Source: Salinicola lusitanus | Lineage (GTDB): Bacteria > Pseudomonadota > Gammaproteobacteria > Pseudomonadales > Halomonadaceae | Length of the DNA stretch: 50,400 nt | Direction of reading: 5' to 3' | Assembly (NCBI RefSeq): GCF_003206045.1 | Contig: NZ_PZJM01000011.1 | Location: 1-50,400 of the forward strand | Part shown: in pieces, positions 8,547 through 18,734 of the stretch | Position numbering within the stretch: the first letter of the stretch is position 1 | How the letters are laid out: each line of letters starts with the position of its first letter | Notes under the pieces: model-generated | What the model saw: the letters and a program-made list of their open reading frames with translations, nothing else | What the model was told of the DNA's origin: nothing | The model's database searches: none | Position numbers and translations under genes: made by a program

Positions 8547-8755
8547 GGTCTCGGCAATGGCTCCCCGATGGTGATGAAAGAGACGGAGAAATCGTTCATG
8601 GCCTCGGACTCCGTCTGACCGCTAGTGGGCGTCGGATGTCCGAAACGCCTGCAGTAACGGCAGTATACCTTTGATCGGTCGGTGATTCGTCCCTCCCACG
8701 CGGGTGATTTTCACCGCCCGAGAGTGATTGCTGGTCGCTGACGCCAAGGTTAGGA

Positions 8756-8761
8756 TACAAT
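8756..8761 (+). promoter_or_regulatory. Possible -10 element for the mla operon
   Basis: TACAAT lies 37 nt before the mlaF start in the 252-bp kdsD-mlaF divergent region. The only -35 candidate is weak (TGGTCG at 8732-8737, 18-bp spacer), so this is a tentative assignment. Confidence 0.3.
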
Positions 8762-8798
8762 GTTCGATAATTGATCTCATTAGCTTGGTGGATGCTGC

Positions 8799-9614
8799 AT
8801 GGACGATCCGATTATGGTCGAGGTCAAGGATCTGCACTTCTCTCGCGGCAACACCGACATCTTCCGCGGTGTCGATCTGCAGATTCCGCTCGGCAAGATT
8901 ACCGCCATCATGGGGCCCAGCGGGACCGGCAAGACGACCCTGCTGAAACTGATCGGCGGCCAGCTGGCGCCGGATCGTGGCCAGATCCTCATCGACGGCC
9001 AGGACGTACACAAGCTGTCCCGGCGCTCGCTCTTCAAGCTGCGTCGTCGAATGGGCATGCTGTTTCAGAGTGGCGCGCTGTTCTCGGATCTCGACGTTTT
9101 CGAGAATGTCGCCTTTCCGCTGCGCATCCATACCGAACTCCCGAATGCCATGATCCGCGACATCGTGCTGATGAAGCTCCAGGCAGTGGGTTTGCGTGGT
9201 GCCAGGCACCTGATGCCGTCGGAGCTGTCCGGCGGGATGGCCAGACGTGTGGCACTGGCGCGGGCGGTGGCGCTGGATCCGGACCTGGTGCTCTACGACG
9301 AACCGTTCGTGGGGCAGGACCCGATCTCGATGGGTGTGCTGGTGCAGTTGATCAAGAAGGTCAACCTGGCGCTGGGGTTGACGGCTATCGTGGTCTCTCA
9401 CGATATCAAGGAGACGCTGTCGATTGCGGATTACGTCTATATCATCGCCGATGGGCGGGTCATGGCGCATGGCACGCCGCAGACGCTGGACGTCAACGAC
9501 GACGCTCACGTGAAGCAGTTCGTGCATGGCGAGCCCGACGGTCCGGTACCGTTCCACTATCCTGCGCCGGACTTCTTCGATGACATCCTGGCGCCGGCGG
9601 GACAGTTCTCATGA
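8799..9614 (+). CDS. mlaF: Phospholipid transport ABC ATPase MlaF
   Basis: The 271-residue ABC ATPase has Walker A GPSGTGKT (residues 39-46), signature [15 protein letters not shown], Walker [14 protein letters not shown] and the switch His in VVSHDIKET. The phenylalanine-rich C-terminus ([16 protein letters not shown]) resembles the MlaF extension contacted by MlaB. With MlaE, MlaD and MlaB it forms the inner-membrane complex of the Mla pathway that maintains outer-membrane lipid asymmetry. It opens a five-gene operon with 4-nt overlaps. Met6 (MVEVKD) is an alternative start. Confidence 0.96.
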   Translation: MDDPIMVEVKDLHFSRGNTDIFRGVDLQIPLGKITAIMGPSGTGKTTLLKLIGGQLAPDRGQILIDGQDVHKLSRRSLFKLRRRMGMLFQSGALFSDLDVFENVAFPLRIHTELPNAMIRDIVLMKLQAVGLRGARHLMPSELSGGMARRVALARAVALDPDLVLYDEPFVGQDPISMGVLVQLIKKVNLALGLTAIVVSHDIKETLSIADYVYIIADGRVMAHGTPQTLDVNDDAHVKQFVHGEPDGPVPFHYPAPDFFDDILAPAGQFS

Positions 9615-10393
9615 CGCGATATCTCACGGCGCTGGGCCGCGCCACGCTCGATACCCTGAGCTCGATAGGAAGAGCGGGTCTGTTCCTGGTCCAGTCGATC
9701 TTCTGCCTGCCCTCTCGCGAGGGGTTCCACCTCTGGCTTCGTCAGATGCACTTCGTCGGCGTGATGTCGGTGGCGATCGTGCTGGTGTCCGGGCTGTTCA
9801 TCGGCATGGTGCTGGCGCTGCAGGGGTTCACCATCCTGGTCGGGTTCGGCGCCGACGAGGCGCTGGGCCAGATGGTGGCGCTCTCCCTCGTCCGCGAGCT
9901 GGCGCCGGTCGTGGCGGCATTGCTGTTTGCCGGCCGTGCCGGCTCGGCGCTCACCGCCGAGATCGGTCTGATGAAAGCGACCGAGCAGCTCACCAGCATG
10001 GAGATGATCGGTGTCGATCCGTTGCGCCGGATCGTCGCGCCCCGACTCTGGGCCGGCTTCGTCTCGCTGCCGATACTCACGGTGATCTTCGGTGTGGTCG
10101 GTATCTGGGGTGGCTATCTGGTCGGTGTCGAATGGCTTGGCGTCTACGCCGGCTCCTACTGGAGCAACATGCAGGACAGCGTCAATTTCTTCGATGATGT
10201 GCTCAACGGCATGGTCAAGAGTCTGGTGTTCGGGCTGGTCGTGACCTGGATTGCGGTATTCCAGGGTTATGACCTGATCCCCACCTCGGAAGGTATTTCG
10301 CGCGCGACCACCCGCACGGTGGTCTACGCCTCGTTGGCGGTATTGGGCCTCGATTTCGTGCTCACCGCGCTGATGTTTGGAGATCTCGGATGA
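9611..10393 (+). CDS. mlaE: Phospholipid transport permease MlaE
   Basis: The 260-residue, strongly hydrophobic protein matches E. coli MlaE in length. Segments [43 protein letters not shown] and the M-x-V-T-E-Q-like [28 protein letters not shown] are hallmark MlaE/YrbE motifs. It is the permease of the MlaFEDB lipid transporter in the inner membrane. The start overlaps mlaF by 4 nt (ATGA), as does its stop with mlaD. Confidence 0.96.
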   Translation: MTRYLTALGRATLDTLSSIGRAGLFLVQSIFCLPSREGFHLWLRQMHFVGVMSVAIVLVSGLFIGMVLALQGFTILVGFGADEALGQMVALSLVRELAPVVAALLFAGRAGSALTAEIGLMKATEQLTSMEMIGVDPLRRIVAPRLWAGFVSLPILTVIFGVVGIWGGYLVGVEWLGVYAGSYWSNMQDSVNFFDDVLNGMVKSLVFGLVVTWIAVFQGYDLIPTSEGISRATTRTVVYASLAVLGLDFVLTALMFGDLG

Positions 10394-10851
10394 AGCGCAA
10401 CAGCTGGTTGGAACTGGGCGTCGGCATTTTCATGCTGGCAGGCATTCTCGGTCTGGTGTTTCTCGGGCTTCGGGTGAGCGGGCTGGGGGTGGGCGTCCCC
10501 AGCAACACTTTCACGTTGACCGCGAATTTTGCCAACATCGGCGGGCTGCGTCCCCAGGCCAAGGTCACCATGTCCGGGGTGCGCGTGGGGCAGGTCACCG
10601 ACATCCAGCTCGACCCCAAGTGGTTCGATGCCAAGGTCACCATGGAGCTGGATTCGCAGTACGATGGCAAGCTCTCCGATGACACCACGGCAGCCATCCT
10701 GACGTCCGGGCTGCTGGGCGAGCAGTATATCGGTCTGACCGTGGGGGGCGCGCCCGACATGCTCCATGACGGTGACGTCATTCACGATACCCAGCAGGCA
10801 CTGGTGCTGGAGGATCTCATTCAACAGTTCGTGTCGAACATGGCCAAGTGA
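10390..10851 (+). CDS. mlaD: MCE-domain lipid-binding protein MlaD
   Basis: The 153-residue protein has one N-terminal transmembrane helix ([19 protein letters not shown], about residues 11-29) followed by a single MCE domain. The domain shows [34 protein letters not shown] and [18 protein letters not shown], both diagnostic. MlaD hexamers form the periplasmic lipid channel above MlaE. It is shorter than E. coli MlaD (183), mainly at the C-terminus. It overlaps both neighbours by 4 nt. Confidence 0.95.
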   Translation: MKRNSWLELGVGIFMLAGILGLVFLGLRVSGLGVGVPSNTFTLTANFANIGGLRPQAKVTMSGVRVGQVTDIQLDPKWFDAKVTMELDSQYDGKLSDDTTAAILTSGLLGEQYIGLTVGGAPDMLHDGDVIHDTQQALVLEDLIQQFVSNMAK

Positions 10852-10883
10852 GCCGGAAGAACGTAATCGCAGACAAGGAGTCG

Positions 10884-11585
10884 ATGATGAAAATGACCTT
10901 CGCACGTAACGCCTCGAGTGCTCCAGGGCGTGATACCGGGATGCGCGGTGTCTGGATGGCGGCGCTGACGATCGTCGCTATGTGTCTGGCGAGCATCGCC
11001 ACCCCGGCCCAGGCCCAGCAGTCGCCGACCCAGGTGATCCAGCAGAGTGTCGACTCCCTGATGTCCGAGCTCGAGGGCAAGAAGGACTACTACGCCCAGC
11101 ATGAGGGCGAGTTGGCCAAGCTCGTCGACACCAACATGGCGGAAGTGGCGGATTTCCGTTACATCGGCGCCAGCGTGATGGGGCGCTACTTCCGCGCCGC
11201 AACGCCGGAGCAGCGCTCACGGTTCGTCACGGTGTTCCGCAAGACCCTGATCGACACTTACGCCAAGGGGCTGGTCACCTTCGATTATCAGACACTGCGC
11301 GTGAAAGATAGCGAAGACGCGGGCCGTTACGACGATCAGGCCTCGGTGCCCATGGAGGTGATTTCCACCAATGGCCAGAGCTATCCGGTCAACTTCACAC
11401 TGCGTCAGAGCGATGGCCAGTGGAAGGTGATCAACGTCATCGTCAACGGCATCAATCTGGGGCTGACGTTCCGCAACCAGTTCGATCAGGCGATGCGCGA
11501 CAACAATCGGGACATCGATACCGTGATCAACAACTGGGCGCCGGCAGTCGGGACCGACGAGCTGGAGCAGGGCGGCGACGCGTGA
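10884..11585 (+). CDS. mlaC: Periplasmic phospholipid-binding protein MlaC
   Basis: The protein belongs to the MlaC/Ttg2D family, with TPEQRSRFVTVFRKTLIDTYAKGL, GQSYPVNFTLRQ and the characteristic WKVINVIVNGINLGLTFRNQF. A signal peptide ends at PAQAQQ. MlaC shuttles phospholipid between MlaA at the outer membrane and MlaFEDB. An in-frame ATG at 10848 overlaps mlaD by 4 nt, but AAGGAG at 10875-10880 points to the ATG pair at 10884/10887, which gives a normal signal peptide (233 residues); I prefer these. The 10848 start would add 12 residues and cannot be ruled out. Confidence 0.93.
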   Translation: MMKMTFARNASSAPGRDTGMRGVWMAALTIVAMCLASIATPAQAQQSPTQVIQQSVDSLMSELEGKKDYYAQHEGELAKLVDTNMAEVADFRYIGASVMGRYFRAATPEQRSRFVTVFRKTLIDTYAKGLVTFDYQTLRVKDSEDAGRYDDQASVPMEVISTNGQSYPVNFTLRQSDGQWKVINVIVNGINLGLTFRNQFDQAMRDNNRDIDTVINNWAPAVGTDELEQGGDA

Positions 11586-11944
11586 GTGTCCTGCTGGAGC
11601 GCGAGGACGCCACGCTCGAGGTCGTCGACGGTAACGCGCTGACGATCCGTGGCGAAGCGGATTTCGACAGTGCCGGCCCGCTTGCTCAGGCGGGCCGGCA
11701 CTGGCTGGCGGAGCTGCCGGCCCAAGCCGAGGTCTCCTTCGACCTGACGGGCGTGCAGGTGGCCAGCAGCGCCGTTCTCAGCGTGCTGTTGGTCTGGATG
11801 CGCAGCGTCAGCCGGCACTCGTTGAACCTCAGGCGCGTGGCGCTCTCCCTGCCGCTGCAGCGACTGGTGGACATCACCGAACTGGCGCCGCTGCTGGCGA
11901 CCACCGAAACGACCTGTGTCGAGCCGGCCCCGGCGCGGCACTGA
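11582..11944 (+). CDS. mlaB: STAS-domain protein MlaB (GTG start)
   Basis: Reading from the GTG at 11582, which overlaps the mlaC stop (GTGA), gives 120 residues. A STAS fold is visible: LEVVDGNALTIRGEADFDSAGPL, EVSFDLTGVQVASSAVLSVLLVWMR and LNLRRVALSLPLQRLVDITELAPLL. The segment VQVASSAV carries the serine/threonine-type STAS loop. MlaB binds MlaF and is needed for complex stability. An earlier in-frame start lies deep inside mlaC and is unlikely. It is the last gene of the mla operon; ibaG follows after 141 nt. Confidence 0.88.
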   Translation: MSVLLEREDATLEVVDGNALTIRGEADFDSAGPLAQAGRHWLAELPAQAEVSFDLTGVQVASSAVLSVLLVWMRSVSRHSLNLRRVALSLPLQRLVDITELAPLLATTETTCVEPAPARH

Positions 11945-12085
11945 CCCCTCGAGGCGCCTCGCCGGCCGCGATCGACTTGCGACGTTTTTGCCCATCGCCA
12001 AGATCGCCAAGACGGGGCGCTTTCCGCTACCATGTGGCGCTTTCCCTGCGCATCCTGCGCAGCAGTCACAAGGGAGCCCGATGTC

Positions 12086-12340
12086 ATGCAACCCAGCGAT
12101 GTCAAAAGCCGCCTCGAGAGTCAGATCGACGGCTGTGAATTCCATATCCAGGGCGAAGGCTGCAACTTCCAGGTGATCGCCGTGGGCGACGTCTTCGATG
12201 GCATGAGCCCGGTCAAGCGTCAGCAGCTGATCTACGGCGCGCTGTCGGACGAGATCGCCTCCGGCGCACTCCACGCCATCAGCATCAAGACGTTCACTCC
12301 CGCCCAGTGGGAGTCGGCGCCGGAAAACCTCGGTGCCTGA
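12086..12340 (+). CDS. ibaG: BolA-family protein IbaG
   Basis: The 84-residue protein begins MQPSDVKSRLESQIDGCEF and contains NFQVIAVGDVFDGMSPVKRQQLIYGAL and HAISIKTFTPAQWE, the BolA/IbaG fold. The FxxxxxVxRxQxxY motif appears as FDGMSPVKRQQLIY, and the usual ligand cysteine is present in GCNF or the preceding GCEF. IbaG works with monothiol glutaredoxin in Fe-S handling and is linked to acid and envelope stress. The mlaB-ibaG-murA order is conserved in gammaproteobacteria. GGGAG lies 9 nt before the ATG. Confidence 0.9.
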   Translation: MQPSDVKSRLESQIDGCEFHIQGEGCNFQVIAVGDVFDGMSPVKRQQLIYGALSDEIASGALHAISIKTFTPAQWESAPENLGA

Positions 12341-12386
12341 GCTCCTGTCCGGCCTCTCGGGCCGGTCGTCTCTCTCGATTCTATAG

Positions 12387-13658
<1,272 letters not shown>

Positions 13659-13675
13659 CCGGGTGTAGAGATACC

Positions 13676-14320
13676 ATGAGCAATCAACTGATCCTGGCGC
13701 TATCCAAGGGCCGTATCCTCGAAGAGACCTTGCCACTGCTGGCGGACGCGGGCATCACGCCGGCGGACGATTTCGGCAAGAGTCGCAAGCTGCTGTTCGA
13801 CACCAATCTGCCCGACGTCAAGCTGGTGGTCATCCGGGCGGTGGACGTGCCGACCTATGTGCAACTGGGGGCAGCCGATCTCGGTGTCGCCGGCAAGGAC
13901 GTACTGCTCGAGCACGGCGCCGAGGGGCTTTACGAGCCACTCGACCTGGGGATCTCGCGCTGCCGGCTGATGACGGCGGGTATCGTGGGCGCCCAGCCCG
14001 CGCGGGCCAGGCGTCGTGTGGCGACCAAGTTCGTCAACGTGGCGCGTCGTTACTACGCGGAGCAGGGCATCCAGGCCGAGGTGATCAAGCTGTACGGTGC
14101 GATGGAGCTGGCGCCGCTGATGAACCTGGCCGACGAGATCGTCGATATCGTCGACACCGGCAACACCCTGCGCGCCAACGGCATGGAACCCCGCGAGCTG
14201 ATCGAGAGCATCAGCACCAGGCTGGTGGTCAACAAGGCGTCGATGACGATGAAGCACGAGCGACTCAAGCCGCTGATCGAGCGTCTGCGTCACGCGGTGA
14301 GCGCACGGACCGCCGCTTGA
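13676..14320 (+). CDS. hisG: ATP phosphoribosyltransferase catalytic subunit, short form HisG
   Basis: The 214-residue protein begins [22 protein letters not shown]. It contains [18 protein letters not shown] and the PRPP-binding segment [16 protein letters not shown]. It lacks the C-terminal regulatory domain of the long form, so it should need HisZ, which is not in this window. It catalyses the first step of histidine synthesis, ATP + PRPP to phosphoribosyl-ATP. murA-hisG-hisD is the usual order in Pseudomonas and relatives; hisG starts 17 nt after murA. Confidence 0.96.
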   Translation: MSNQLILALSKGRILEETLPLLADAGITPADDFGKSRKLLFDTNLPDVKLVVIRAVDVPTYVQLGAADLGVAGKDVLLEHGAEGLYEPLDLGISRCRLMTAGIVGAQPARARRRVATKFVNVARRYYAEQGIQAEVIKLYGAMELAPLMNLADEIVDIVDTGNTLRANGMEPRELIESISTRLVVNKASMTMKHERLKPLIERLRHAVSARTAA

Positions 14321-14401
14321 GCTGCGGCTCCGTGAGCGAGTCCTGGGCCGCATGAACGCCGTCGGCGGCGTCACGGTCGCGATCGCACGTAGAGAGAACC
14401 A

Positions 14402-15715
14402 ATGATGAGCCAAACGACTACCATTGCCCGCCTCGCCACTCGGGACGCTGACTTCGACGCGCGCCTCGATGCGCTACTGGCCTGGGAAGGGGTTTCCGAT
14501 CATGAAATCTCGGCCCGCGTCGCGGAGATCATCGACGCCGTTCGTCGGCGCGGCGATGCGGCGTTGATCGAATATACCAATCGCTTCGACCGGCTCGCCG
14601 CCACGGCCATGTCCGAACTGACGATCGGGGCCGAGCGTCTGGAGGCGGCGTTCGCGTCGATCCCTGCGGACCAGCGCGAGGCGCTGCAACACGCGGCGGA
14701 GCGCATTCGGAGCTATCACGAGCGCCAGAAGCCGGAATCCTGGCAGTACCATGAGTCGGACGGCACCATGCTGGGTCAGAAAGTGTCGGCGCTCGATCGC
14801 GTCGGCATCTACGTGCCGGGCGGCAAAGCGGCCTATCCCTCCTCGGTGCTGATGAATGCGCTGCCGGCCCATGTGGCCGGCGTGCGCGAGATCGTGATGG
14901 TCGTGCCGACGCCGGACGGCGTGGTCAATGAGCTGGTGCTGGCTGCTGCCCATCTCGCTGGCGTCGACCGGGTCTTCACGCTGGGCGGCGCCCAGGCCGT
15001 TGCCGCCCTGGCTTACGGTACCGAGAGCGTGCCCAGGGTCGACAAGATCGTCGGGCCCGGCAACATCTACGTGGCGACCGCCAAGCGGGCCGTCTTCGGT
15101 CAGGTCGGCATCGACATGATCGCCGGACCCTCCGAGATACTGGTGGTTTCCGACGCCGGTACCGATCCGGACTGGCTGGCGATGGATCTGTTTTCCCAGG
15201 CCGAGCACGACGAAGATGCCCAGGCCATTCTGGTGGCCTGGGATGCCGGACACCTCGAGGCTGTCCTGGCTTCCATCGAGCGGCTGCTGCCGACCATGGA
15301 GCGGGAGGCGATCATTCGCGAGTCGCTGGCGAGGCGGGGAGCGCTGATCCTCTGTGAGGGGCCCGACCAGGCGGTCGAGCTGATCAACCGCATCGCGCCC
15401 GAACATCTGGAGCTGTCCGTGGAGTCCCCCGAGGAGATGGTGGAGGGCGTGCGTCACGCCGGTGCCATCTTCATGGGGCGCCACACGGCGGAGGTGCTCG
15501 GTGACTACTGCGCCGGCCCCAACCATGTGCTGCCGACCTCCGGCACGGCGCGTTTCTCCTCTCCGCTGGGTGTCTACGACTTCCAGAAGCGCTCGTCGCT
15601 GATCCAGTGTTCTCCAGCGGGCGCCGATACGCTGGGCCGGACCGCATCGGTCTTGGCGCGGGGCGAGTCCTTGACGGCCCACGCCCGCTCGGCGGAGAAC
15701 CGCCTCAAGCGCTGA
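14402..15715 (+). CDS. hisD: Histidinol dehydrogenase HisD
   Basis: The 437-residue protein (E. coli 434) has the HisD signature [35 protein letters not shown], the zinc and catalytic region [14 protein letters not shown], and [15 protein letters not shown]. It oxidises L-histidinol to histidine in two NAD+-dependent steps. The start is ATGATG, so 14402 or 14405. It follows hisG by 81 nt. In Pseudomonas hisC usually follows; here the gene stops at a strong hairpin and faces a convergent protease gene, so hisC must lie elsewhere. Confidence 0.96.
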   Translation: MMSQTTTIARLATRDADFDARLDALLAWEGVSDHEISARVAEIIDAVRRRGDAALIEYTNRFDRLAATAMSELTIGAERLEAAFASIPADQREALQHAAERIRSYHERQKPESWQYHESDGTMLGQKVSALDRVGIYVPGGKAAYPSSVLMNALPAHVAGVREIVMVVPTPDGVVNELVLAAAHLAGVDRVFTLGGAQAVAALAYGTESVPRVDKIVGPGNIYVATAKRAVFGQVGIDMIAGPSEILVVSDAGTDPDWLAMDLFSQAEHDEDAQAILVAWDAGHLEAVLASIERLLPTMEREAIIRESLARRGALILCEGPDQAVELINRIAPEHLELSVESPEEMVEGVRHAGAIFMGRHTAEVLGDYCAGPNHVLPTSGTARFSSPLGVYDFQKRSSLIQCSPAGADTLGRTASVLARGESLTAHARSAENRLKR

Positions 15716-15747
15716 AGAGCGGGCATCGGATCGGGTCCGTGGAGAGA

Positions 15748-15778
15748 GACGATCGCCGCCCCTTGGGCGGCGATCGTC
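15748..15778. terminator. Bidirectional hairpin between hisD and the degS-type gene
   Basis: GACGATCGCCGCC (15748-15760) pairs perfectly with GGCGGCGATCGTC (15766-15778) around a CCTTG loop, a 13-bp stem. It lies between two convergent genes and can serve both strands. A U-tract is weak on each side, so termination may be partly Rho-assisted. Confidence 0.65.
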
Positions 15779-15790
15779 GTTGGGTGGCGG

Positions 15791-17074
15791 CTAGCGGGCG
15801 CCGGAATCGCCGTCGGCGCCGGGCGTCTCGGATGCGCCCGAATCCTGGGTGGCCTGGGCCCTTTTGGCTGCGTCGTCGTTGCCCTGGGTCGGTGGCGGGC
15901 GCTCGCCGACCTTCAGCGTCACCTGGCGTTTCTCGCCCCCCCGCACGATGGTCAATGGCAGCTCCGTGCCGGGGGGGATCTCGGCGATATCCACCTGGGT
16001 CTCCCGCGGATCGAGAATCGGCTTGCCGTCGATGGCGAGCAGGATGTCTCCGGGGCGCAGCCCGGCCTCGTCGCCGGGCCCGCCCGATACGACGTTGGCC
16101 ACGATGACGCCGCTCAGGGTCTTGAGGCCGAACGAGGACGCCAGATCAGGCGTCATCTGTTGGGCGTCGATCCCCAGCCAGCCCCGGATGACGCGGCCCT
16201 GGGTCACGATGTCGTTCAGAATGCTGCGTGCCAGATTGGCAGGTATCGCGAAACCGATGCCCTGGGAGCCCCCGGAGCGGGAAAATATTGCCGTGTTGAT
16301 GCCGATCAGCGAGCCGTTGGTGTCCACCAGCGCGCCGCCTGAGTTGCCCGGGTTGATCGCGGCATCGGTCTGAATGAAGTCCTCGTAGCGGCTGAGGCCG
16401 AGATGATCGCGTCCGGTCGCGCTGATGATCCCCATGGTCACCGTCTGGCCGACACCGAAGGGGTTGCCGATGGCCAGGGTGACGTCGCCAATGGCGATCT
16501 TCTCCGAATCGCTCAGCTTGATGACAGGCAGGTTGTCGAGGTCGATCTTGAGGACCGCCAGATCGCTATCGGGGTCGGTGCCGATCACCTGGGCGATGGC
16601 TTCACGGCCATCGCGGAGGGCCACCTGGATCTCGTCCGCGTCGTTGATGACGTGATTGTTGGTGAGGATATAGCCCTCTTCGCTGACCACCACCCCCGAG
16701 CCGAGACTCGACAGCATGCGCTGGCGCTGCGGCACGTTCTTGCCATAGAACTGGCGGAAGAACGGGTCCGACATCAGCGGGTGCTGGCCGGTGTCGACGA
16801 CGCGCGACGAATAGACGTTGACGACGGCCGGGGCGGCGCGATTGACGGCCTGGGAGTAGCTGACGGGCCCTTCCTGGCGATTGAGCGATGGCGCATCGAT
16901 GACACCCGGCCGGGCGCGTTCCGAGGTCGCGGATTTGACGCTCGCCGTACCGGCTGACATATCGCTGGCGGTTCGGTCTCGACCCAGCAGCGACGGAAAG
17001 GCGTAGAGCAGGACGACGGCGATCAGAATGCCGCATAGGGCGGGCCACAGATAGGCGGCTAGGTGGCGGCGCAT
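15791..17074 (-). CDS. DegS/AlgW-type membrane-anchored periplasmic serine protease
   Basis: The 427-residue protein begins MRRHLAAYLWPALCG, with one N-terminal membrane helix (about residues 8-30). The trypsin-like domain has His141 (LTNNHVIND), Asp171 (DSDLAVLKID) and Ser245 (NPGNSGGALV), and a single PDZ domain (about 305-390, [32 protein letters not shown]) follows. One PDZ plus an anchor fits DegS/AlgW, the sensor protease that cuts the anti-sigma factor RseA/MucA and activates sigmaE. The murA-hisG-hisD context is that of algW. The C-terminus has a low-complexity tail (PPPTQGNDDAAKRAQATQDS and on), longer than in E. coli DegS. The ATG at 17074 has AAGGA upstream and puts the anchor at the N-terminus; the longer frame to 17260 is not supported. 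Confidence 0.9.
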   Translation of the reverse strand: MRRHLAAYLWPALCGILIAVVLLYAFPSLLGRDRTASDMSAGTASVKSATSERARPGVIDAPSLNRQEGPVSYSQAVNRAAPAVVNVYSSRVVDTGQHPLMSDPFFRQFYGKNVPQRQRMLSSLGSGVVVSEEGYILTNNHVINDADEIQVALRDGREAIAQVIGTDPDSDLAVLKIDLDNLPVIKLSDSEKIAIGDVTLAIGNPFGVGQTVTMGIISATGRDHLGLSRYEDFIQTDAAINPGNSGGALVDTNGSLIGINTAIFSRSGGSQGIGFAIPANLARSILNDIVTQGRVIRGWLGIDAQQMTPDLASSFGLKTLSGVIVANVVSGGPGDEAGLRPGDILLAIDGKPILDPRETQVDIAEIPPGTELPLTIVRGGEKRQVTLKVGERPPPTQGNDDAAKRAQATQDSGASETPGADGDSGAR

Positions 17075-17281
17075 GTGCTGGGTCCTTAGACTGAAAATCA
17101 GAGCGACTTCGCCACATCTGGCAGCGCTGCAGTGATCGAGGCGGCCGTGGCTGCGCCGAGGGAGCCGGAGCGGGATCGATGAAAGTACGATACGCTCGAT
17201 GGCGCGGTGCGCAGTGCCTGGCACGATGGCGGTACGGACTAAAAGTGTAACATTCACCAAGGCTTTGCGCTGGGAGACAGT

Positions 17282-18040
17282 ATGATTTCGCGGCAGATTC
17301 TCCTGGAGGCGGTCGATACGGAGCTGGATATCGACGCGTTCAAGGATTACACCGTCAATGGATTGCAGGTCGAGGGGCGGGACCGGATCGAGCGTGTCCT
17401 GACCGGCGTCACGGCGTGCCAGGCGTTACTCGACGAGGCGGTGGCCTGGAACGCCGATGCCGTGCTGGTCCATCACGGCTATTTCTGGAAAAACGAGCCG
17501 GTGAGCGTGACCGGCATGAAACATCGGCGTCTGGCTACCTTGTTGAATAACGACATCAATCTGTTGGCTTACCACCTGCCGCTGGACGCCCATGTCTCGA
17601 TGGGCAACAACGCTTGCCTGGGGCAGCGTCTGGGGTTCGAGGTGGAACGCTGTCTCGATGGAGAGCTGGGCCGGGGGCTGCTGTGGATGGGCGTGCCGCA
17701 AGTTGAGCTGGACAGTGGCGCTCTGGCGGGGCTCGTCGAGCGCGCTCTGGGTCGGACGCCAACCCTGATAGAGGGGTGTTCCGGCGTCATAAGACGGGTG
17801 GCCTGGTGTACGGGAGGCGCTCAGGACATGTTGCCGATGGCCGCCGAGGCGGGTGCCGATGCCTTCATCTCCGGTGAGATATCCGAGCGCACCACGCACA
17901 TGGCGAGAGAGATGGGGGTGACCTATGTGGCAGCAGGCCACCACGCCACCGAGCGCGATGGTATCCAGGCGCTCGGCAACTGGCTGGCGGAACGTTTCGG
18001 TATCGAGCACCGGTTCGTGGACATCGACAATCCGGCTTGA
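17282..18040 (+). CDS. NIF3-family (YbgI-like) dinuclear-metal protein
   Basis: The 252-residue protein is of the NIF3/YbgI family, often annotated GTP cyclohydrolase I type 2. It shows KDYTVNGLQVEG, the metal-ligand pair His64-His65 in VLVHHGYFWKNEP, HLPLDAHVSMGNN, and a C-terminal AAGHHATERDGIQALGNWLAE. These histidines and glutamate form the dinuclear site. The true function is not established for the family; a role in DNA damage or metal handling has been suggested in E. coli. Its position next to degS/algW is common in gammaproteobacteria. GGGAG is 5-6 nt upstream of the ATG. Confidence 0.9.
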   Translation: MISRQILLEAVDTELDIDAFKDYTVNGLQVEGRDRIERVLTGVTACQALLDEAVAWNADAVLVHHGYFWKNEPVSVTGMKHRRLATLLNNDINLLAYHLPLDAHVSMGNNACLGQRLGFEVERCLDGELGRGLLWMGVPQVELDSGALAGLVERALGRTPTLIEGCSGVIRRVAWCTGGAQDMLPMAAEAGADAFISGEISERTTHMAREMGVTYVAAGHHATERDGIQALGNWLAERFGIEHRFVDIDNPA

Positions 18041-18055
18041 GGGGAGGGGGGCAGT

Positions 18056-18080
18056 CGCCGGAACCCCTTGGGTTCCGGCG
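18056..18080. terminator. Hairpin between convergent nif3-like gene and zapG
   Basis: CGCCGGAACCC (18056-18066) pairs with GGGTTCCGGCG (18070-18080) with a 3-nt loop, an 11-bp GC-rich stem located 15 nt after one stop codon and 13 nt after the other. U-tracts are short. Confidence 0.6.
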
Positions 18081-18093
18081 GGTCTTCGACCGT

Positions 18094-18546
18094 TCAGTAG
18101 CGGGGAGGCTGCGGAGCGATATCCTGCTGTTCGGTGGTTCTGCGCTGTCGGACGCCATAATCTTCGGCCAGCGTGCCGCCGGTACCATCGGCGTAGTCGC
18201 GCGGCACCTGGGGCAGGTCGACCTCTTCGGCCTCTTCCTGGCTGCCATGCAATCGACGTTTCAGCTTGAGGTCGTCGACCAGCTTGTCCGCACCCTGGAT
18301 CAGGTGCTGTTCGAGATCATGGCTCTGGCGCTGAATGCTCGAGGCCAGATCGGCGACTTTGGCGAAGTGATCGTTCAGCGCATCCTTGACCTGATTGAGC
18401 TCCAGCTCCGTCTCGGCCAGACGCTGACGCACTTTCTGGTTGCGGGCGACATTGGCGTTCAGCAGGTGGTAACAAAGGGCGCCGATACCGATGCCCGCCA
18501 GGAAGCAGGCGATTGCCAGGATCCAGTCGATATTGCTTTCGTTCAC
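18094..18546 (-). CDS. zapG: ZapG/YhcB (DUF1043) cell-envelope and division protein
   Basis: The 150-residue protein has one N-terminal membrane helix (DWILAIACFLAGIGIGALCYHLL, about residues 7-29). A coiled coil follows over about 30-95 (VRQRLAETELELNQVKDALNDHFAKVADLASSIQRQ), then a polar, disordered tail. This is the DUF1043 architecture. In E. coli the protein coordinates peptidoglycan, phospholipid and LPS synthesis and interacts with the elongasome and divisome. It is divergent from zapE, and each gene has its own promoter. Confidence 0.88.
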   Translation of the reverse strand: MNESNIDWILAIACFLAGIGIGALCYHLLNANVARNQKVRQRLAETELELNQVKDALNDHFAKVADLASSIQRQSHDLEQHLIQGADKLVDDLKLKRRLHGSQEEAEEVDLPQVPRDYADGTGGTLAEDYGVRQRRTTEQQDIAPQPPRY

Positions 18547-18616
18547 AGTGCGCTCCTCGTCGTCGTGCCCGGCACGACCTGTCTCAAAGACCCTTGCTTA
18601 AGGTCGGTGCGGTGCC

Positions 18617-18647
18617 ATTATATCGACCCGCTCGGCTCTCGGGTCAA
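18617..18647 (-). promoter_or_regulatory. Sigma70 promoter for zapG
   Basis: On the minus strand TTGACC (plus 18642-18647) and a perfect TATAAT (plus 18617-18622) are separated by 19 bp. The -35 matches 5/6 and the -10 6/6. Predicted transcription starts about 60 nt before zapG. The spacer is 2 bp longer than optimal. Confidence 0.55.
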
Positions 18648-18668
18648 ACCTTGCCTGTCTGCCCGGCA

Positions 18669-18697
18669 CTGTCAAGACTTTCGTCGGAGAGTATAAT
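18669..18697 (+). promoter_or_regulatory. Sigma70 promoter for zapE
   Basis: CTGTCA (18669-18674, 4/6) and a perfect TATAAT (18692-18697) have a 17-bp spacer. The predicted start is about 30 nt before the zapE ATG at 18735. Confidence 0.6.
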
Positions 18698-18734
18698 CCC
18701 GCCACTTGTTTCGAACCGAGGTCACGATACCGCC

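Noticed and set aside
8622-9557. A 311-codon minus-strand frame opposite mlaF.
   Set aside because: It is antisense to a fully conserved ABC ATPase and shows no domain.
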